From the NCBI GenBank assembly GCA_035285595.1, contig JAYKGV010000005.1, forward strand, positions 1-39,048: DNA of 39,048 nucleotides. The letters run 5' to 3'. Shown here in pieces: positions 1 through 7,083 of this stretch; the first letter of the stretch is position 1; every line of letters begins with the position of its first letter. A program made the position numbers and the translations under genes. The notes below the pieces were generated by a model. That model was given only the letters and a program-made list of their open reading frames with translations, was not told the DNA's origin and did not search any database. This DNA is from VGJW01 sp035285595 (lineage in GTDB: Bacteria; Cyanobacteriota; Sericytochromatia; S15B-MN24; VGJW01).

Positions 1-2
1 TG

Positions 3-383
3 CCCGAGCCAGACCGCATCGGCTACTATGAAATCCTGCGGAGCTGTCTCTTCCCGTCGTTTCTCGAGCTTGCGGAGGTTGCGATGAGTCTGGAGCACAC
101 GCGGTTCTATCAGGAACTGGTCGCGCGCCTTAAGGCCGAAGGCAGGGCTGAGGGCGTGGCTGAAGGCAAAGCCGAAGGCAAGGCTCAGGGAGAGGAGCTC
201 GGTCGCAAGGCCCAGCTGATAAGGACGATCTCGCGCTTGCTTGGCCGGCGAGTGGCGCTGCCGGGGGGCGAGGCCTTGGCCAGGATGGAAGCTCTGTCAC
301 TGGATGCGCTGGAACAACTGGCGGAGGACCTGCTGGACTTCGAGCGTCCGGAAGACCTCGAGGTGTGGTTGACGCGACAGTGA
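3..383 (+). CDS. C-terminal part of an Rpn/DUF4351-type protein (5' truncated by window edge)
   Basis: The reading frame is open from the first complete codon at position 3 to TGA at 381-383, so an internal ATG at 84 is probably not the true start. The visible tail contains a charged repeat of the EGxAEGKAEGKAQG kind, followed by a helical segment with ALARMEALSLDALEQLAEDL and a final DLEVWL. This is the usual DUF4351 tail that follows a PD-(D/E)XK nuclease-like domain in Rpn (recombination-promoting nuclease/putative transposase) proteins. The nuclease domain itself lies outside the window, so activity cannot be judged. The family assignment rests only on the tail and is fairly confident; function is inferred from the family. 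Confidence 0.72.
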   Translation, partial: PEPDRIGYYEILRSCLFPSFLELAEVAMSLEHTRFYQELVARLKAEGRAEGVAEGKAEGKAQGEELGRKAQLIRTISRLLGRRVALPGGEALARMEALSLDALEQLAEDLLDFERPEDLEVWLTRQ

Positions 384-980
384 ATCGAAGGGGGCCACGA
401 TGAAGATTGACGACTTGTAATGGCTCATCTAGTTCGTGCTCAGACAGGCTTGCCTGCATCGGCACAGTCCTGTTTGAGCACGACGCCAAGGTCTTGGCCG
501 AGTTGGAGATCGGTATGAACTCTATCAGTGACATTGCCCTGCCATGTGTTCACTTCGTCTCGGCCATCGTCTTGACGTAGCCCACTTATCTCGCTGGACT
601 CTGCCGTTGAGGTCGGTCGTGACGCGAAGGTCATCGCATCGTGTTGCGGGTCCGCTGCCTGACAAGGATGGATTTCCCCCCTCTTTCATTTGGGGTGCGG
701 AACGTTGCCGTTCTAGCTCGCGGGTGATGGGCTGAGCTATTTCGTGGGCTATGTTGGCTTACGATACAGAGGAAGCCGCCTTAGGCAAGCAGAGGCGTGC
801 TGTAGCCGGGGTGTAGGACGTTTCCGTCCTAGGAGCGGCAGAATTGGCGAGGATGCCAGCTTCGTGGGGAGCGGCTTCGCTGGTCGCAGCCGGCCTTGGG
901 GATTCCGTCGCAGCAGGGTTATGGATGCGCGGCGAATGCCACACGGCCCACGAGTCTCGCGCAAGGCCGTCGAACAAGCT
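384..980. other. Gene-poor stretch between Rpn-like gene and fumarase
   Basis: About 600 bases carry no convincing gene. Directly after the Rpn-like stop a Shine-Dalgarno-like AAGGGGG precedes an ATG at 400 that opens only six codons (MKIDDL) before TAA, possibly the start of a decayed gene. A short open stretch around 475-580 has no start or family resemblance that I recognise. A perfect hairpin lies at 814-831. Other reading frames here look like chance openings in GC-rich DNA. Confidence 0.5.
814..831 (-). repeat. Perfect 7-bp hairpin with GAAA loop downstream of fumarase
   Basis: TAGGACG at 814-820 and CGTCCTA at 825-831 are exact reverse complements around a four-base loop. Read on the minus strand, the strand of the upstream fumarase gene, the loop is GAAA, a stable GNRA tetraloop. 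It lies about 150 bases after the fumarase stop. No T-tract follows, so it is not a classical terminator; a 3'-end stabilising or processing hairpin is possible. Confidence 0.5.
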
Positions 981-2621
981 TCACGCCCCGGCTGTGATGG
1001 TCTTCCCCGGCAGCTGTCGGAAAAAGTCGTTGCCTTTGTCGTCAATCAGGATGTAGGCAGGGAAGTTGACGACGTCAATTTTCCAGACGGCTTCCATACC
1101 AAGTTCCGGAAAGTCCAGACATTCGACCTTGCGGATGTTTTCCTCGGCGAGGATGGCTGCAGGACCCCCGATGGAACCCAGATAGAAACCGCCGTGACGC
1201 TCGCACGCCTCAGTGACCTGAGGACTGCGGTTGCCTTTGGCGATCATGACAAGTGAGGCCCCGTGGCGCTGAAGCAGGTCCACGTAGCTGTCCATGCGTC
1301 CGGCTGTCGTGGGCCCGAAGGCACCCGAGGCCTTGCCTTCGGGGGTCTTGGCCGGTCCCGCATAGTAGATCGGATATCGCAGCAGATAATCCGGAAGGGG
1401 GTGGCCGGCATCAAGGATCTCCTTGAAGCGCGCGTGTGCGATGTCACGGGCGACCACGATGGTGCCCGTGAGTGAGAGCGCGGTGGCGACGGGATGTTTT
1501 GTCAGCTCGGCACGCAAGGCATCCATGCCTTGGTCGAGATCAATCGTGACCACCGGCGTGATGGGCTCGTCCGTCGCCATCGGCAGCAGCCGGCCAGGAG
1601 TGCGGTCGAGATCCTCGACCCAAATGCCCTCGGCATTGATCTTGGCCTTGATGTTCCGGTCGGCCGAGCAGGACACGCCAAGGCCAACGGGGCACGAGGC
1701 CCCATGACGCGGCAAGCGGATGACCCGCACGTCATGGGCAAAGTACTTGCCGCCAAACTGGGCCCCGATGCCGATGTCATAAGCGGCCTGCAGAAGCCGC
1801 TGTTCCAGTTCGAGATCGCGGAAGGCCTGTCCATGAGCGTTGCCCTCGGTGGGCAGGTGATCGTAGTACTTGGTTGAGGCCAGCTTGACAGTTTTGAGGC
1901 AAGCCTCGGCGCTGGTGCCGCCGATGACGAAGGCAAGGTGGTAAGGCGGACAACCCGCTGTGCCGAGCGTTCGCATCTTATCTACCAGGAAGTCAAACAA
2001 CTTGTCGGGCGAAAGCAGCGCCTTGGTTTCCTGATAGAGCGCGGTCTTGTTGGCTGAGCCGCCGCCCTTGGCGATGAACAGGAACTTGTATTCCATCCCG
2101 GGCGTGGCGTAGAGATCGATCTGGGCTGGCAGGTTGGTGCCGGTGTTGATCTCGCGGTACATGTCCAGCGGGGCCACCTGCGAGTACCGCAAATTCTCCT
2201 CGGCGTAGGTTTTGTGCACGCCCATCGAGAGGAACTCCTCGTCGCGAACGCCTGTCCAGACCTGCTGGCCTTTCTTGCCGACGATGGTCGCCGTGCCGGT
2301 GTCCTGGCAGATAGGCAGCTGGAATTGCGCAGCGATTTCGGCGTTGCGCAACATCGTCAGCGCCACGGCCTTGTCGTTGGAGGACGCTTCAGGGTCGGCC
2401 AGGATCCTTGCCACGGCCTCGTTATGCTCGGCTCGCAGCAGGAAGGATGCATCCCGGAGTGCCTCGTTGGCGACAAGGGTCAAGGCAGCAGGATCAACCT
2501 TGAGAACAGGAGTGCCGTCGAAGTCCACGACCCGCAAACCTGCCGTCGTGACGAGCCGGTAACGGGTTCGGTCTTCACCGAGAGGGAAGGGGTCCTGATA
2601 CTGGAATTCCTTGGTGGCCAT
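981..2621 (-). CDS. fumA: Class I (4Fe-4S) fumarate hydratase
   Basis: This 546-residue protein would interconvert fumarate and malate in the citric acid cycle, in the cytoplasm. It matches the two-domain class I fumarase (FumA/FumB) from end to end. The three cluster cysteines fall at residues 105 (ICQDTGTATI), 224 (GTAGCPPYH) and 318 (VSCSADRN) when numbering from the ATG at 2621, the same numbers as in E. coli FumA (about 548 residues). That agreement supports this start; the frame stays open upstream for another 92 codons, but that extension is low in complexity and unlike the family. AAGG lies about 6 bases before the ATG. The enzyme is expected to be oxygen sensitive. It stands alone, divergent from the next gene. 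Confidence 0.96.
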   Translation of the reverse strand: MATKEFQYQDPFPLGEDRTRYRLVTTAGLRVVDFDGTPVLKVDPAALTLVANEALRDASFLLRAEHNEAVARILADPEASSNDKAVALTMLRNAEIAAQFQLPICQDTGTATIVGKKGQQVWTGVRDEEFLSMGVHKTYAEENLRYSQVAPLDMYREINTGTNLPAQIDLYATPGMEYKFLFIAKGGGSANKTALYQETKALLSPDKLFDFLVDKMRTLGTAGCPPYHLAFVIGGTSAEACLKTVKLASTKYYDHLPTEGNAHGQAFRDLELEQRLLQAAYDIGIGAQFGGKYFAHDVRVIRLPRHGASCPVGLGVSCSADRNIKAKINAEGIWVEDLDRTPGRLLPMATDEPITPVVTIDLDQGMDALRAELTKHPVATALSLTGTIVVARDIAHARFKEILDAGHPLPDYLLRYPIYYAGPAKTPEGKASGAFGPTTAGRMDSYVDLLQRHGASLVMIAKGNRSPQVTEACERHGGFYLGSIGGPAAILAEENIRKVECLDFPELGMEAVWKIDVVNFPAYILIDDKGNDFFRQLPGKTITAGA

Positions 2622-2629
2622 GGCCTTGC

Positions 2630-2659
2630 ATGGTACGCCGGTGAGGCGCGGGGGGCCAA
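2630..2659 (-). promoter_or_regulatory. Candidate fumarase promoter
   Basis: On the minus strand TTGGCC (2659-2654) and TACCAT (2635-2630) are separated by 18 bases, and TACCAT ends 8 bases before the fumarase ATG. The same TTGGCC-18-TANNNT layout occurs before the sugar-kinase gene at 5006. If used, transcription would begin at or next to the start codon. Prediction only. Confidence 0.35.
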
Positions 2660-2991
2660 GGGCCAAGGCCTCGCCTGGCCCAGCTGCCGGCTGGCCAGAC
2701 GTCCAATCCGTTTTTCCCTTTCGTGAGGGCGAGCTCCTGACAGGGTAACCATGCGGGCCCGTGGCCGCTCGAGGGTGGCTCGACCTCCACGTCTTCTCAT
2801 CCGTCACCCGTCGGAGCGCTGGGGGACCCTTCGATCGGCCTGCGATCGGCGAGCTGGTTGCAGCCGCCCGCTGGTGTTCCGCGACGACAAACTCCAACGT
2901 TCTGACGCCATCGCGACGGTTCGGCGGAGCGTGAGGGCTCCTCGTGAAGCTTCCGAGTCGTCAAGTGTCATGGGCAAGCCCTATTGGGAAG

Positions 2992-3025
2992 CTTAACCCG
3001 TTCTTCTTTGTTAAGGGAATATAAA
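2992..3025 (+). promoter_or_regulatory. Inverted repeat CTTAAC-N12-GTTAAG beside a TATAAA box
   Basis: CTTAAC (2992-2997) and GTTAAG (3010-3015) are perfect inverted arms 12 bases apart, directly followed by TATAAA at 3020-3025, a good -10 box. The repeat occupies the expected -35 region, where no standard hexamer is seen. This AT-rich island in GC-rich DNA fits a regulated promoter for the lipoprotein gene at 3102, leaving a leader of about 70 bases. Confidence 0.4.
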
Positions 3026-3101
3026 TAAGTGTGATGCCCTCGATAGCCAAACTCGGTAGCGGAACCTTTGAAGCTCCGCCTAATCTAGAAGGGCTTTTTT
3101 T

Positions 3102-3632
3102 GTGAATCGTCGTTTACTTCTGGTTACATCAGTGGTCTTGCTGTCGGGTTGCGGCATGGCGCCAGCGTCCGTACGTCAGGCCTTGGATGCACCACGAGTG
3201 CAGGTTTCCGGTGCAGCTGTAGGCTCGCCGTGGACATTCGTCCTCCGGACTGGAACCGGCAATGCCTTGTCGATGGCGATGCAATGGGAACGCCTCGGCG
3301 GTAGGGCCGCCGCGGAGCCCTCGCAGGCGGCCAGTATTCATCTGAGGTACGAGGACAAGGTCGGCTATTTTGCGGGACGTTCGACCTTGAACGTCTGGTG
3401 CCGGATATCGGCTCGCGATGGGAGTTCTTGGGAGATCAACAACTTCGCGCTGGGACGGATTCCGGGCCATTACGATGCGTCTACACAGTTTGCAGGCACC
3501 AAGACGATCCGGTTGGGCGACGGTGCCGAGGAGCCCCATGCCATCGAGGTCGCCGTCTCCAGCAGCGACCGCTATGGCTACCTCACCTGGGATTCTGATG
3601 ACGGCCGTAACTATCGCGTGGCCAGAGACTGA
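3102..3632 (+). CDS. Small lipoprotein of unknown function
   Basis: The 176-residue product starts with a short lipoprotein signal peptide: basic MNRR, a hydrophobic run, and the lipobox LSGC with the lipidated cysteine at residue 17. The start is GTG at 3102, preceded by GAAGGG at a spacing of about 9 bases. The mature part is rich in beta-strand-type sequence (for example SIHLRYEDKVGYF and IEVAVSSSDRYGYLTWDSDD) and I do not recognise a family. It is probably anchored in the envelope. It is monocistronic, convergent with the Old Yellow Enzyme gene 47 bases downstream. Confidence 0.8.
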   Translation: MNRRLLLVTSVVLLSGCGMAPASVRQALDAPRVQVSGAAVGSPWTFVLRTGTGNALSMAMQWERLGGRAAAEPSQAASIHLRYEDKVGYFAGRSTLNVWCRISARDGSSWEINNFALGRIPGHYDASTQFAGTKTIRLGDGAEEPHAIEVAVSSSDRYGYLTWDSDDGRNYRVARD

Positions 3633-3679
3633 GTTCTGGGCCCCCCCACCCCAGCCCTAGTTTCGAGTTCGAGCCCGGG

Positions 3680-4741
3680 TCATCCCATCCGTGGATAGTC
3701 GACGTAGCCATGGGGCCCACCGCCATAGAAGGTCTGGGCATCCCAGGGGTTGAGGGGAGCCCCTGCTGCGAAGCGCGCCGGAAGGTCCGGATTGGAAATG
3801 AAGGGTTTGCCGAACGCCACAGCGTCGGCACGGCCCGCTGCAAGGTCCGCCTCGGCCGCCTCGCGGGTGAAGTCTTCGTTGGCGATGAAGCAACCTCCGA
3901 ACTGGTCCTTGAGCCAAGGTCCAAGGCGGTCTTGTCCGTCGTGCTCGCGTGCGCAAAGAAAGGCAAGCTTGCGCTTACCCAGTTCGCGGGCGACGAATCC
4001 GAAGGTCTCGTAAGGGTTGCTGTCACCCATATCGTGGGCATCCCCGCGAGGAGCCAGATGCATCCCGACCCGTCCTGCCCCCCAGATGCCGATGCATGCG
4101 TCGGCCACCTCGAGCAGTAGCCGTGCACGATGAGCGACAGGTCCGCCGTAGTCGTCGGTCCGGAAGTTGCTGTGGTCTTGTAGGAATTGGTCCAGCAGGT
4201 AGCCGTTGGCACCGTGGATCTCGACGCCGTCGAAGCCGGCCTTGAGGGCATTTTCGGCGCCACGGCGATAGGCGTCGACGAGGCCGGGAAGTTCGTCGCG
4301 GTCGAGGGCACGCGGCACGGGATAGGGTTCCTTGCCGTGCGGAAGGCGCACTTGACCTGCTGCCGCCACGTCACTGGGGGCTACAGGCCGGGCCCCGTCC
4401 AGATACCACGAATGCGAGATCCTTCCGACGTGCCACAGCTGCAGGAAGATGCGTCCGCCTGCCTGGTGCACTCCTCGCGTGAGGGTGGTCCAGCCCTCGA
4501 CCTGAGCCTCGGACCAGATGCCCGGGGTATCGGGATACCCCACCCCCATGGGGGAGACAGCCGTCGCCTCGGCCAAGATGAGTCCCGCCGACGCCCTTTG
4601 GACGTAATACTCCCGCATCAGGTCGGTGGGCACGCGACCTTCGCCTGCTCGACAGCGGGTGAGCGGGGCCATGACGATGCGGTTGGGCAATGTCAGGTCG
4701 CCGAGGCGCAGGGGGGTGAAGAGGCTAGGCGTCGTGTTCAT
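3680..4741 (-). CDS. Old Yellow Enzyme family FMN-dependent ene-reductase (NemA-like)
   Basis: This 353-residue TIM-barrel protein belongs to the NADH:flavin oxidoreductase/OYE family, which reduces activated C=C bonds of enones, maleimides or nitro compounds using NAD(P)H and FMN. Visible motifs are the N-terminal FTPLRLGDLTLPNRIVMAPL, the FMN-contacting QLWHVGR, the substrate-binding pair His176/Asn179 in IHGANGYLLDQFL, and the C-terminal phosphate-binding region with FGKPFISNPDLP. Residues are numbered from the ATG at 4741; in-frame ATGs at 4747 and 4759 are alternatives, but the region between them is part of an inverted repeat. No clear Shine-Dalgarno is seen. Enzymes of this type are often induced by electrophile-sensing repressors; no repressor gene lies adjacent. 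Confidence 0.93.
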   Translation of the reverse strand: MNTTPSLFTPLRLGDLTLPNRIVMAPLTRCRAGEGRVPTDLMREYYVQRASAGLILAEATAVSPMGVGYPDTPGIWSEAQVEGWTTLTRGVHQAGGRIFLQLWHVGRISHSWYLDGARPVAPSDVAAAGQVRLPHGKEPYPVPRALDRDELPGLVDAYRRGAENALKAGFDGVEIHGANGYLLDQFLQDHSNFRTDDYGGPVAHRARLLLEVADACIGIWGAGRVGMHLAPRGDAHDMGDSNPYETFGFVARELGKRKLAFLCAREHDGQDRLGPWLKDQFGGCFIANEDFTREAAEADLAAGRADAVAFGKPFISNPDLPARFAAGAPLNPWDAQTFYGGGPHGYVDYPRMG

Positions 4742-4746
4742 CGTCA

Positions 4747-4776
4747 TCAAGCATCCCACGGGTGGGGGATGCTTGA
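4747..4776 (-). promoter_or_regulatory. Perfect 11-bp inverted repeat at the OYE start (operator or hairpin)
   Basis: TCAAGCATCCC at 4747-4757 is the exact reverse complement of GGGATGCTTGA at 4766-4776, with an 8-base centre. It begins 5 bases upstream of the likely ATG and covers the place where the ribosome-binding site would be. It could be an operator for a TetR- or MarR-type repressor, as is common for ene-reductase genes, or an RNA hairpin that limits translation. Confidence 0.6.
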
Positions 4777-4969
4777 CTTGTTCGACAGGACCCGATGGAG
4801 GAAAGCTGCGGCCTCAAGGCGCGGCCTGGCGCGCGATGGTGCAGCCCGTGGGGTGTCAGGCCGCGAGGCTGCAGGCTGCCTGGACAATTTGGCTGAGGAC
4901 GGAAGGGACGCTCTGAATTTGCTTGCGTACGCATGGACGGTCCGGCGAACGGTCCGATTCGCCTCGCCC

Positions 4970-4999
4970 TTGGCCCCTAAGAGCGGTCTAGGGTATTCT
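4970..4999 (+). promoter_or_regulatory. Candidate promoter of the sugar kinase gene
   Basis: TTGGCC (4970-4975) and TATTCT (4994-4999) are 18 bases apart, and the GTG start of the kinase at 5006 follows after 6 bases. With normal start-site spacing the mRNA would begin on the GTG, giving a leaderless message. No good Shine-Dalgarno is present at a usable distance, which agrees with this. Confidence 0.4.
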
Positions 5000-5005
5000 C
5001 GCATC

Positions 5006-6154
5006 GTGACATTCCCATCCTCCGCCGGTCTCGAGGTTCCGAAGCCCTCGTCAACGGACGGTTTGGCGGAGGTGATGGCGTCCGCCTTCTGCGGTGGGCT
5101 TACCGACGTAGGTGTCCAGCCCTTTGGCTCCGGCAACATCAACCGAACCTTTCTGGTCACCCCGCGGGCCGTGGCTCAGGACCCGTTCATCCTGCAATGC
5201 CTCAATACCTCGGTGTTCCGTCACCCTGAACGGGTGGCCTCCAATACCCGCATCGTCCTGCGGCATCTTGCAGGACGGCTGTCCCGTAACCCTCTCTCGA
5301 AGGACCCGGCGTGGGAGGTTCCAGGGCTTCTCACCACGACCGAGGGTGAAGACCACCTGGTGGCCCCGGACGGAAGCTGGTGGCGGGCCCAGCGTTATAT
5401 CGCGGGCACAAGAACGGTGGACCGCGTGGAGGATTCCGGGGTGGCGCGCGAGGTGGGACGCGGCCTCGGTTGCTTTCATCGCCTCCTGGCCGATCTGCCC
5501 GTCGCTTGTTTGGAGGACACCTTGCCCGGCTTCCATGTCACGCCTGGCTACCTCGCGAGATACGATCAGGTGCGGCAAGGTCCGGTCGAATCTGTCGTTG
5601 AAGACGAGCGCTGGTGCCACGCATTCATCGAACGCCATCGGCGGGATGTGGGGGTGCTCGAGGATGCCCTTGCCGAGGGGCGCCTGCAGTTGCGACCGAT
5701 CCATGGCGACCCCAAGGTCAACAACATCCTGCTGGATCAGAGGACGGGCTCCGCGGTTGCGGTCATCGACCTCGACACCGTCAAACCGGGTATTCTCCAC
5801 TATGACCTGGGGGACTGTCTGCGTTCCAGCTGCAACCCGGCGGGTGAAGAACCTGCTCAACTCGCGGAAGTCCGATTCGACATGGAACTCGCTCGAGCCG
5901 TTCTGGGCGGGTACATGGAGGCCGCCGGAGAAGTTCTGGGGCCGGCGGATCGCGAGTTGCTTCCGGTCTCGGCCCGACTGCTGGCCTTCGAACTGGGTCT
6001 GCGTTTCTTCACGGATCACCTGGAAGGCGACGTTTACTTCAAGGTGCCGGCACGCGGATTGAATCTCAGGCGGGCCTTGGTGCAGTTTCGCCTGGCTGCG
6101 TCCATCGAGGCCCGGCTGGACGAGCTGGCGGACGTGGTGGCCGACTGCACGTGA
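5006..6154 (+). CDS. APH-fold sugar kinase, N-acetylhexosamine 1-kinase (NahK)-like
   Basis: This 382-residue protein belongs to the aminoglycoside phosphotransferase-fold kinases, with closest resemblance to the NahK/mucin-desulfatase group. The N-terminal lobe has FGSGNINRTFLV, the glycine-rich nucleotide loop, followed by FILQCLNTSVFRHPERV, typical of NahK-like proteins. The C-lobe carries the catalytic loop HGDPKVNNILLD and the metal-binding VIDLDTVKPGILHYDLGDCLR. A likely reaction is ATP-dependent phosphorylation of a sugar at the anomeric position in a salvage pathway, but the substrate cannot be read from the sequence. GTG at 5006 is preferred over ATG at 5075, which would cut close to the nucleotide loop. 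The frame is open far upstream but runs antisense to the OYE gene, so that part is rejected. It overlaps the next gene by four bases (GTGA). Confidence 0.85.
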   Translation: MTFPSSAGLEVPKPSSTDGLAEVMASAFCGGLTDVGVQPFGSGNINRTFLVTPRAVAQDPFILQCLNTSVFRHPERVASNTRIVLRHLAGRLSRNPLSKDPAWEVPGLLTTTEGEDHLVAPDGSWWRAQRYIAGTRTVDRVEDSGVAREVGRGLGCFHRLLADLPVACLEDTLPGFHVTPGYLARYDQVRQGPVESVVEDERWCHAFIERHRRDVGVLEDALAEGRLQLRPIHGDPKVNNILLDQRTGSAVAVIDLDTVKPGILHYDLGDCLRSSCNPAGEEPAQLAEVRFDMELARAVLGGYMEAAGEVLGPADRELLPVSARLLAFELGLRFFTDHLEGDVYFKVPARGLNLRRALVQFRLAASIEARLDELADVVADCT

Positions 6155-6699
6155 GCGGCATGTGGCTTCATCTGCACCCGTGGCCGGGTGAGCCTGCACC
6201 CGACGGCGTGGCGGTCAAGGCTCGGGTGTGCCCGGACGACCATGGGCTTCGGCTTTCGTGGATGGTGGAGGATCGGCTGGGCGTGATCGATTGGCCCGTC
6301 GTCTCGGAGGAGCCCGGGCGTCGTGACGGCCTGTGGGAGGGAACGTGTCTCGAGGCCTTCAGAGGTGGGGCGGACGCTGCCTCCTACGAAGAGCTCAATG
6401 TCTCGCCGGCGGGCCATTGGCAGATCTATGATTTCTTCGAGTATCGGGCAGGTTGCCGCGTTGATCCTGCTGTGGCCAAGCCCGACATCCGGGTGCGAAC
6501 AGGCGACGGCGTACACGTCGTGGACGTTTGCTGGGCCATGCCACGTTGGCCGAGCGTCCTGCGGCTGGGTCTGACGGCCATGGTCCGGACCCACGCGGGG
6601 GCCATGTCCTGTTGGGCGCTGAGGCATCCGGGTACGCAACCTGATTTTCACCTGGCCGAGGCCCGGATGATCGAGCTGGTGTCGCTGCCTTCGAGTTGA
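6151..6699 (+). CDS. DOMON-like domain protein
   Basis: The product has 182 residues from GTG 6151 (ATG at 6160 is an alternative). It resembles the DOMON-like proteins that occur as single-domain bacterial proteins: a beta-rich sequence with RDGLWEGTCLEAF, followed by YEELNVSPAGHWQIYDFFEYR, the signature strands of that group. DOMON domains bind haem or sugars in other contexts; ligand and role here are unknown. No signal peptide is seen, so it should be cytoplasmic. The GTGA overlap with the kinase gene implies translational coupling and probably a shared process, perhaps handling of the sugar that the kinase phosphorylates. That link is inference. Confidence 0.75.
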   Translation: MSGMWLHLHPWPGEPAPDGVAVKARVCPDDHGLRLSWMVEDRLGVIDWPVVSEEPGRRDGLWEGTCLEAFRGGADAASYEELNVSPAGHWQIYDFFEYRAGCRVDPAVAKPDIRVRTGDGVHVVDVCWAMPRWPSVLRLGLTAMVRTHAGAMSCWALRHPGTQPDFHLAEARMIELVSLPSS

Positions 6700-7083
6700 A
6701 CGCACATCGGGAGTGCTTTTCGCTCAGTGGTCACGGCGATGTGTGGGTGTCACGATGTAGCCACGGGTCCATCAAGTGGCTGGCCTCGGTCGCTGACTGC
6801 ACTGCGCGCCACGAGGGGGAGGCGGATCTGGATCGTCCGAGCCGGCGCAAGCCAGCTGCGGCGTTGAACGGGCCTTGAGTCGCCCGGGTGTAGGTGTGGT
6901 AGGGTCCCGGATGGACCTGACCCGTGGTCTGCCGGCCGCAGAGCTGAAGAGCCGATCCGGTTCACTGGGTATCGGACGGGATGGCTTATCCTGTCATGGT
7001 GAGTCTTCCGGACAGGGTGGTGACCGCCCGGTGAGCGGTCGCCCGGACAGACGAGACGGACGGGACGTGTCGGGAGGGTGGTC
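6700..7083. other. Intergenic region upstream of the NHL lipoprotein
   Basis: About 380 bases without a convincing gene. A weak stem GCAC/GTGC followed by TTTT sits just after the DOMON-like stop (around 6705-6720) and could at best be a poor terminator. GACCGC (7022-7027) and GCGGTC (7035-7040) form a small inverted repeat about 45 bases before the next start. No family or RNA gene is recognised. Confidence 0.45.

Larger units (their letters stand above)
2622..3101. other. Divergent intergenic region, fumarase / small lipoprotein
   Basis: About 480 bases separate the two divergent genes. The first part (2622-2900) is GC-rich and holds an open extension of the fumarase frame that I do not consider coding. 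From about 2985 the composition turns sharply AT-rich, with an inverted repeat and a TATAAA box described separately. No RNA gene or further coding sequence is apparent. Confidence 0.5.

Noticed and set aside
130..735. Several short frames in the region after the Rpn-like gene
   Set aside because: No ribosome-binding site, no family resemblance and mutually overlapping on both strands.
2622..2897. 92-residue N-terminal extension of fumarase
   Set aside because: Numbering from ATG 2621 puts all three cluster cysteines at the same positions as E. coli FumA, and the extension is low-complexity Arg/Pro/Ser sequence.
4187..5005. N-terminal extension of the sugar kinase reading frame
   Set aside because: The extension lies antisense to the Old Yellow Enzyme gene and resembles nothing in the kinase family; GTG 5006 gives the family-like length.
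6705..6720. GCAC/GTGC stem followed by TTTT after the DOMON-like gene
   Set aside because: A four-base stem is too short for a credible intrinsic terminator.
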